64,000 nt of DNA, from positions 92,822,365-92,886,364 of the forward strand of contig CM051455.1 in assembly GCA_028274465.1 (NCBI GenBank), in the 5' to 3' direction. Within the stretch, counting starts at the first letter, position 1, and each line of letters opens with the position of its first letter. The position numbers and the translations under genes were made by a program. This DNA is from Plantago ovata. Its lineage: Eukaryota > Streptophyta > Magnoliopsida > Lamiales > Plantaginaceae. The notes under the pieces are model-generated. The model was not told the origin of the DNA. It searched no databases and saw only the letters and a list, made by a program, of their open reading frames with translations. This document shows, one piece after another, positions 58,221 to 64,000 of the stretch.

Positions 58221-58726
58221 CTCAAGATGAACTTCAACATTAATCCTGGCTGCATAGGTCATGTTCTGAAGACGTGCATGACGAGGATACATGTCCAGGA
58301 ACTGTACAGCACCCTCAACTGCTGCGAAGTCATCACCAGTGTAGAGTGTTGGCCGATCTAGTGTCACCTTACCAAATTTCATGGATGCGTGCCTACAATC
58401 CTCATGCTCAAATCCTGGCTCGATGATGACCTCTCGTATGGAGTCAAATAAATTATGGATCCCATAGCGAATGAAATCATTGTATGAGTTGATCTGATGG
58501 CTGATTAAACCATACTGGTCGAAGAATGCTGTTGACGCCTTCTTTGCAAAAGTTCTCAAGTGTCCTGGACTCCTGGTGTCAGGTCTCCGAATGAGATAGT
58601 CTCATCATTAGAGTCTGATGATTCATACTCTACATAGTCATTTATATCCATCCTGCTACTACCATTAGAGAAGTTCCCTTTCCCACTCCTTGGCCCTGCT
58701 TCTCCGAAAATATCCCGAATGTCCAT

Positions 58727-60216
58727 CTGTATCAGAGTTGAAATGGAATGAGATTATGAGATAAACAGTAGTAAATACATTAATCAGGCCACTTAGACCT
58801 ATCATTAGCATGCACAAACGTAAAAAGAATTTAAGGAACTATTAGCTGAAATTCAGACATAAATAGACAAATATTTACACGAAAAATCTAAACAAAGGAA
58901 ATTTATTTATAGATTTTGCTCTTATGTTATAAAGTGGCGATCAAAAATCAAAATCTCGGCAGGAAAGTCAGTTATCCACAATAAGAAACATGAAATTAAC
59001 AAAGGAAACCAAAAACAAGACATGCATTCTCACTGGTTGATAAAATGCTTCAAACAGAAATTATAGCTTCACAGCAAAGACCTAAACTCTTTACTTACAC
59101 ATGGCATACAACTCGTACAGAAATGGAAAATCGGAAAAGTAAAGCACATTTCACCGGAAAAAATAATGGAGCAGAATCCTTAAATCTGCCAGTTTGAAAA
59201 AACCCTTGAAATTTCTTAAACCTATACGGTGAACAATATTAAATAACCACACTCGAGCTGTGTATCAGTGCGTGTACTAAACGACAAACAGGAAATTGTA
59301 ACGGTATGGTGTTTTTGCAATTAACTAGGTCACATAGATTCGTCATTAGCATGCACGAAAAGTGGAAAGAATTTGAAGAACTATCAGCTGAAATTTAGTG
59401 GGGCTCCACATAACCAGACAAATCTTTACCCTCTCTTGTTGTTCTTCAGAATGAAACACGAAAATCTAAACTCAGAAAAGTTATTTACAGAATTTTTTTC
59501 CCTTTATGTTGTAAGCTAGCAAAATGAACGAAAGGTCTTCAAAAACATGCACGAGAACAGAAACCAACAAGCAACATTTCGTCCTGATATAAAAACCTAT
59601 CGAATTTTACTACTACTACTACTAGCTTTTATTAAACCAGAACAAACAGAACAAGGGAAAAAAAACACCAAAAAATACAGCAACGGGATAGGATAGCTTA
59701 AAATGCTTTCTAGGTTTTAGGCAATCAAAGATCAAAATCCCCATTTCAAAATCCAAGCAATAAAGTCAATTATCCACAACACGAAACACGAAAATTAGCA
59801 ACAACAACAACAACAACTACAACAACAAAAATAAATAAATAAAAATGCACAATCGAGAGGACAAACCAACAAGCAGAATTCAGTCCTTTTATCAACCAAA
59901 ACAGACAGAATAAGGAAAAAAATCCACAGATACATCAATGGCCAACGGGAATAGGAGGTTTAAAATACTTTCTAGGTTTCAGACAATCAAAAACCAAAAT
60001 CTCAGCAGGAAACTCAGTTATGAGTTACCACAACACGAAACATGAAAATTAACAAAAAAACAAGATATGAAATGAAATGCTTCAATCAGAAAATAAATCA
60101 AAGACCTAAACTCTGTACAAACAACACATACATGGCATAAAGCTCGTACAGAAATGAGAAATCGGAAAAGTAACGAACATTATTTCACCGGAAAAAGAAT
60201 CGAGCAGAAACTTACA
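58727..60216 (-). other. 5' UTR intron of NRPD2 pseudogene
   Basis: Between a GTAAGT donor at 60215-60210 and the TACAG acceptor just before the ATG. It contains a diverged tandem copy of the promoter/leader region (58950-59340 against 59990-60400) and a partial third piece at about 59720-59860. Confidence 0.6.
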
Positions 60217-60400
60217 TCCGATTGTTTTTCAGAGGATCAATTGAACTTTGCTGCTGCTGGTTTGAAACCCTTGAAATTTCTTACGTGATGACTGATGACT
60301 ACTAATTCACACACGAGCTGGCTGTGTTATTATGTATCGGCGAGAGTGTACTAAACGACAAATTTGAATTGTAACGGTTCGGTTTTTTGCAATTTCACTC
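58950..60400. repeat. Tandem duplication of the NRPD2 5' region
   Basis: Shared landmarks in order: AAAATCTC(G/A)GCAGGAAA, AAAGACCTAAACTCT, CTCGTACAGAAATG, AAATCGGAAAAGTAA, TTTCACCGGAAAAA, ACCCTTGAAATTTCTTA, GTGTACTAAACGACAAA and TTTTTTGCAATT. They occur at about 58950-59320 and again at 59990-60395. Confidence 0.8.
60217..60330 (-). promoter_or_regulatory. Probable 5' UTR exon of NRPD2 pseudogene
   Basis: Sequence upstream of a good donor (CGGAT|GTAAGT) with a CT-poor leader and a GCAGCAGCAAAG tract. The upstream limit is arbitrary. No start codon is used here. Confidence 0.4.
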
Positions 60401-61815
60401 CCTCTGGTTTATGAATATTCTTTCCTTTTCTTTACTCAAGTATAAACTGCGATTATAGAGAATGATTATAGAGAATTCTTGTCTCGCCGGTTAACGGTTC
60501 AAATGGCCTTGGAATACATAGTCAAGAGGGGTCAAAAGAGTGACATTGGTTCTAAAAGTCAGCCGTTAGATTCTTTACGAATGAAGTTGAATGTCACCGA
60601 CTCAAATGCCCAACTAGATGTCGGATGTCCTGAATGAGCGTCCGGTGAACCGCTAATGGAACATGTTTCAATTAATGTAATAATAATGTAAATCGGAGGC
60701 ATAGTTGTAAATTAGAAATAACTAATTTAGAAATAAATGAAGTAACTAATAACAAAGTTAGAATCATGTCTTACAATTAATTTAGAAATATTTAAATTTG
60801 AGGCTTAGTTGTAACATGTTTTAATGGTCCAAAACTTCATGGTGTTGTTATTTGTTAGACGTATATATCTTGATAAAGTTTGAAAAAACTGTTTTCTCGT
60901 TGTTTCTTAAAATTGTACCACTACTTGCCCCCATTATTAACTAGAATGGCATCTCGAAAACCCACACGTGTTAATAACATGGAAGCCCATCGGAGATGGT
61001 TCTAGCTCACAAATAATTGTATAGGTTTCAAATGTCCTTGAATTTTACCGTGACGTCATATTTTATTGGTTTAAGATTTGGTTCTATAAAACAAAATTTG
61101 GTTCCAAAAATTAATCATTGCCTTTTAGGTAATTGCGGAAAACAATTACTCCGTCATGTTATAGTATCACGTTGAAAGATGCAGGGTTCCTCCCAAAATT
61201 GTAACCCTTCCACCACATGACTCATCTTAGCATAAATGTAAGTGTTAACACAATATCTCGTACAATTGGTCTCGCAAATCCCCATGGAAGCTAGGTGTTT
61301 GTGGTGGTGACAGTCCCCGAGGATGTAGTGGCATAGGTGATCCAATATTATCTGCCAAGTAGAGTTTATATATAAATCACTTTCAAATCGATTTCCAGCT
61401 CCACAACTGATTCTGAAAAGCACCTGATTCAAACAAGTTTTAAACCTTCACGGCACAATGAAAACTTGGAAAATACAACGTGAACTTGATCGTTCCAAAC
61501 TAAACCACGCGTTGCACCACTTGCATTAATTTTTCTTAAAATTTGTACCCTACGTAGGGTACAAATTTTCCCAGGCGATTCTCGTTGCTCTTTCCTGGGA
61601 GAATGGAAGGAGTATCGTCATTTTCTCATGTGTGAGATATTTCTCCAAGTTATCATCAAATATTGGCAAGAAAGTACAATAAAGTACTCCCTCCGTCTCA
61701 GAAAACTTTACCCAATTTTCATAAAATAATCAAATTCGTAGTAGTTTTTAGAACACAATCAAGCTTCTCTTTTTGTACAATCTGAAGTAAGTGCAATTCG
61801 TTATGAAGACAATAC
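60401..61815. other. Intergenic DNA upstream of NRPD2 pseudogene
   Basis: No gene seen. Contains the palindrome at 61538-61569 and a CTCCCTCCGTCTCAGAAAAC start at about 61686, which resembles a Tc1/mariner Stowaway terminus without a detected partner. Confidence 0.5.
61538..61569. repeat. Perfect 32-bp palindrome
   Basis: The half-site AAAATTTGTACCCTAC is followed directly by its exact reverse complement, with no spacer. Confidence 0.9.
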
Positions 61816-62275
61816 CTATGTTTAACATCTCGTCTCGGAGGCCATCTCGGACGACCACCTGAGAAGGGTTAACCCGGGTCATAAATATGTAATTATAGAT
61901 AATTAATAATAATATATTAAAATTCAAAATAATACTTTATAATCTTGATTTATACTTCATCTTTTCAATCTGTATAATCTTCTTAAAATAATGTTGGAAT
62001 AACTGGGGAGGTGATTGTAATTTGTAAATTTATTTAAGGAATGAAATAAAAATAATGGGAATTTGGGTGCCATTGCAAATCGATCCCTCTTTTAAAAAAA
62101 AAATTAAAAACCCGGATCAACACGGGTTGACCCGGATTAATCGGCCAAAATCTCGACAAAATCCCGGGTTCCGAGATTTTCCCGAGATTTTGTGGTTTCG
62201 TCCCGCGAAGGGCACCAATTACCAGTTAAACCGGGTCAACCAATCCGGGTTGACCCGGCGAGATCTTAAACATAG
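61816..62275. mobile_element. Short TIR transposon with 8-bp TSD
   Basis: 460 bp with termini CTATGTTTAACATCTCG and (reverse) CTATGTTTAAGATCTCG, flanked by GACAATAC at 61808-61815 and 62276-62283. The 8-bp TSD points to hAT, although the termini are not the usual CAGGG type. The interior is rich in CCCGGGTTGACCCGG-like and CCGAGATTTT repeats and has no real ORF. Confidence 0.75.
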
Positions 62276-62283
62276 GACAATAC

Positions 62284-62611
62284 TCCCTCACGTTATCCCA
62301 GAAAAATACTGTAGTCCAATGCAAAAGTGTACTCGCTAGAAAGTGAACCTATCTCCGAATTACATTTTGCAAAATATAAATATTACATTGTAAAATTAAA
62401 TTTATTAAATTTAATTAAATTAAAAAATTACCTAAAATGAAAAATAAATCATGAAAAATATAAATATTACATTGTAAAATTAAATTAATTGTGAAACATT
62501 TTTACTTTTTTGGGTATAATTATTAGTAGAATGTTTATATCTTTTGTTTATTTAGATTTGGAAATATAATAATTACCCACAAAATGATTAAAATAATTAT
62601 TATTAAAAATA

Positions 62612-62687
<76 letters not shown>

Positions 62688-63700
62688 CATTTAATTTTAA
62701 TTTGTATATAAATAATTTTGAAAGTATATTTAACAATTTTTAAGGTTTGAATTAAATAAAATATTAATCTAACTAAGAAAATAAAAAAAAAATTAAATTA
62801 GTATTTAAATGTAATTATAATTTCTATTTTAATAATTAAAGAAGATAATTATTGTTTTTTAATATTTAGTTGTTTAAAGTTTGATATTTTTAAAAAATAA
62901 ATATGCGTAAATATTAAAAAATAATAATTATGTACACAAGTTTTTTCTTAAATTTTTCTGTTTATTATATTCCAATAATATTTATATATTTTTTATTTTG
63001 ATAAATTCTTATTTTTATAGCATTTTATACCTTTTTAAGATTTTTTTAATAATTATTTAACTAATGATTATTGAATTAGATATTAAATTGTAATATATTG
63101 GATAGTTTAGATAGTAAAGTGTAACATTTTTTACTTTAGGTAGGAAAGTGTAAGTTGTGTAATAATTTAGATAGGAAGTGTATTTTTTTCCTTTATATTA
63201 TCTGCACAATAAGGATGAGATTATGTATATTGCGGGGCAACTTAAAAATAACTTAATTTGCATATATCCATAAAAATAAGACATGCACTGTTAGAATCAG
63301 AGCATTTGACATAACTTGGCCTAATAACCTTCTGAGGAATCATATAGTTCAAAAGAAAATCTTAAATTCACAATATGAACTCTTAAGATGTCAAGTGTGA
63401 GTTTTTCATACACTAGCTTTAAGAAATGTGAGTTTAGAATTCCAGTTGTAGATAGTATACATGCCCATGTAACCGTAAAAAAAATTGGGCTTTAGTTGCT
63501 TTCTAATTAGATTCTATACGTTTGTTTTTTAATCGTAGTTTTAGAAGGTTTGTATAATGAGTATAATGTGTTGGTTTAGTGTCAGTATCCATAATAAAGT
63601 TGTAAGATAAAAATTTCCCAAAAATATAAACTTATAGAATCTTAAAAAATGGACAAAAATGGAATACGTATAGAATTAAAAAAAAAACAGATGAGTAATT
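62284..63700. other. AT-rich intergenic stretch
   Basis: No gene seen. A 31-bp direct repeat (AATATAAATATTACATTGTA...) occurs near 62371 and 62457. The AAT microsatellite follows. Confidence 0.5.
62608..62682. repeat. (AAT)n microsatellite
   Basis: About 24 uninterrupted AAT units. The minus strand gives a spurious poly-Leu ORF. Confidence 0.95.
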
Positions 63701-63706
63701 CTCTTC

Positions 63707-64000
63707 CTACATGAACTGGTCTCTTAATATTATATTGCTTCGTATTTTTCCTATTGTTCTCCACTGTTCTTTGAGATAGTCTAGGGTGAACCAATAAAGT
63801 CTTTTTTTTTTTAATTCAGAGATGCTTGTGGTAGAAAAGCTAGTAAAAAAATGTTGTGCAAAAACTTCATGCTGTAAATTACTTGCACTAATACCATGCT
63901 GACCAATAGAAGCAGAATGGTTGTCGCCAGTCTGTCGCACTACTTCAGTGGATGCTGTTGTAAAGATGGAACATGGGGCAAATCTGGGTTGTGTAATCCG
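63707..64000 (-). other. Possible exon at right edge, unrecognised
   Basis: A minus-strand frame open from the window edge to about 63707 reads RFAPCSIFTTASTEVVRQTG then DNHSASIGQHGISASNLQHE. Base composition is less AT-rich than its surroundings. It could be the 3' part of an exon of a gene lying to the right, or chance. No family recognised. Confidence 0.25.

Larger units (their letters stand above)
28319..58726 (-). pseudogene. NRPD2: NRPD2/NRPE2 pseudogene (Pol IV/V subunit 2)
   Basis: Decayed copy of the second-largest subunit shared by plant RNA polymerases IV and V, which drive RNA-directed DNA methylation. Exons: 58726-58221, 57748-57538, 57048-50685 (split by a LINE), 49811-35010 (split by a PIF/Harbinger element), 34694-30479 (split by a CACTA element), 29246-28975, 28810-28319. 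Family signatures include FFDQYGLISHQINSYNDFI, KARFLAYMTKCLLEAYRGR, FGYNQEDSLVMNQASVERGM, CLGDKFSSMHGQKGVLGFL, GIVPDIVINPHAFPSRQTPG and the C-terminal Cys pairs CRKC/CRLC. These match NRPD2 better than the Pol I, II or III paralogues. Lesions are frameshifts near 58565, 56915 and 35101-35108; TAG at 56772, 50726 and 31250; TGA at 30734; and a 10-bp deletion near 28385. A working copy should exist elsewhere in the genome. Confidence 0.93.
56724..58726 (-). pseudogene. NRPD2: NRPD2 pseudogene, 5' block
   Basis: ATG at 58726 follows a CAG acceptor and opens an acidic leader (MDIRDIFGEAGPRSG..., MDINDYVEYESSDSNDE). The frame is shifted near 58565, after which AKKASTAFFDQYGLISHQ is read from another frame. 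Exon 2 (57748-57538) encodes FVEKKSLNHYHSVVPFGKLP and DHGGYFIVKGAEK. Exon 3 begins at 57048 with TFIAQEQICLKRLWVANDP, is frameshifted near 56915 and has TAG at 56772-56774 before the LINE target site. As annotated, the exon 1 to exon 2 phase does not join, so a further small lesion or another splice site is likely. Confidence 0.88.

Noticed and set aside
28319..58726. NRPD2 pseudogene as an RPB2/RPA2/RPC2 (Pol II, I or III) gene
   Set aside because: The segments DGENCGL, FGYNQEDSLVMN, CLGDKFSSMHGQKGV and the short C-terminal Cys-pair region are common to subunit-2 proteins. The surrounding residues (for example FFDQYGLISHQINSYN, ESFEDCIKNYLFPNLQ and the very short tail) fit the Pol IV/V subunit I know best.
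62608..62682. CRISPR-like or regulatory repeat array
   Set aside because: A simple trinucleotide repeat with no spacers, in plant nuclear DNA.
62548..62736. Minus-strand ORF with a long Leu run
   Set aside because: A translation of the AAT microsatellite, not a membrane protein.

Overview
The window is nuclear DNA of a flowering plant, most likely a eudicot. The evidence is GT-AG introns in AT-rich DNA, a decayed gene for the plant-only second-largest subunit of RNA polymerases IV and V (NRPD2/NRPE2), and typical plant Copia, L1, Helitron, CACTA, hAT and PIF/Harbinger elements. I cannot name the species. No clearly intact host gene was found. The window is a pseudogene and transposon graveyard in which most insertions can be dated relative to one another by their intact target-site duplications (TSDs).

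0-6.8 kb: Copia sequence on the minus strand. A gag reading frame runs off the left edge. Its LTR (913-1744) is also preceded by a polypurine tract and a 1.8-kb spacer that follows the RNase H end of a second, deleted Copia copy. The two copies therefore share one LTR.

6.8-28 kb: a tandem array of four copies of a tetratricopeptide (TPR, kinesin-light-chain-like) gene, all on the plus strand and all broken. Copy 3 contains a 3.7-kb LTR retrotransposon whose only ORF carries two retropepsin-like domains and no polymerase, plus two hAT elements. A 3.6-kb Helitron carrying an ABABA satellite-like array sits upstream of copy 4.

28.3-60.3 kb: an NRPD2 pseudogene on the minus strand, stretched to about 30 kb by three insertions inside exons. 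These are a CACTA element (31309-34576), a 14.5-kb PIF/Harbinger element (35162-49670) and an L1-type LINE (51251-56723). It also has several in-frame stops and frameshifts. Its promoter and 5' UTR region is partly duplicated in tandem.

The most notable system is the 14.5-kb Harbinger element. Besides its transposase and Myb/SANT-like gene it carries a cargo cluster. This comprises three paralogous two-exon genes of a PB1-like family (one with an AT-hook), a second Myb/SANT-like gene, and a GRF-type zinc-finger gene.

60.4-64 kb: AT-rich intergenic DNA with a perfect 32-bp palindrome, a small terminal-inverted-repeat element with an 8-bp TSD, an AAT microsatellite, and a possible exon at the right edge.
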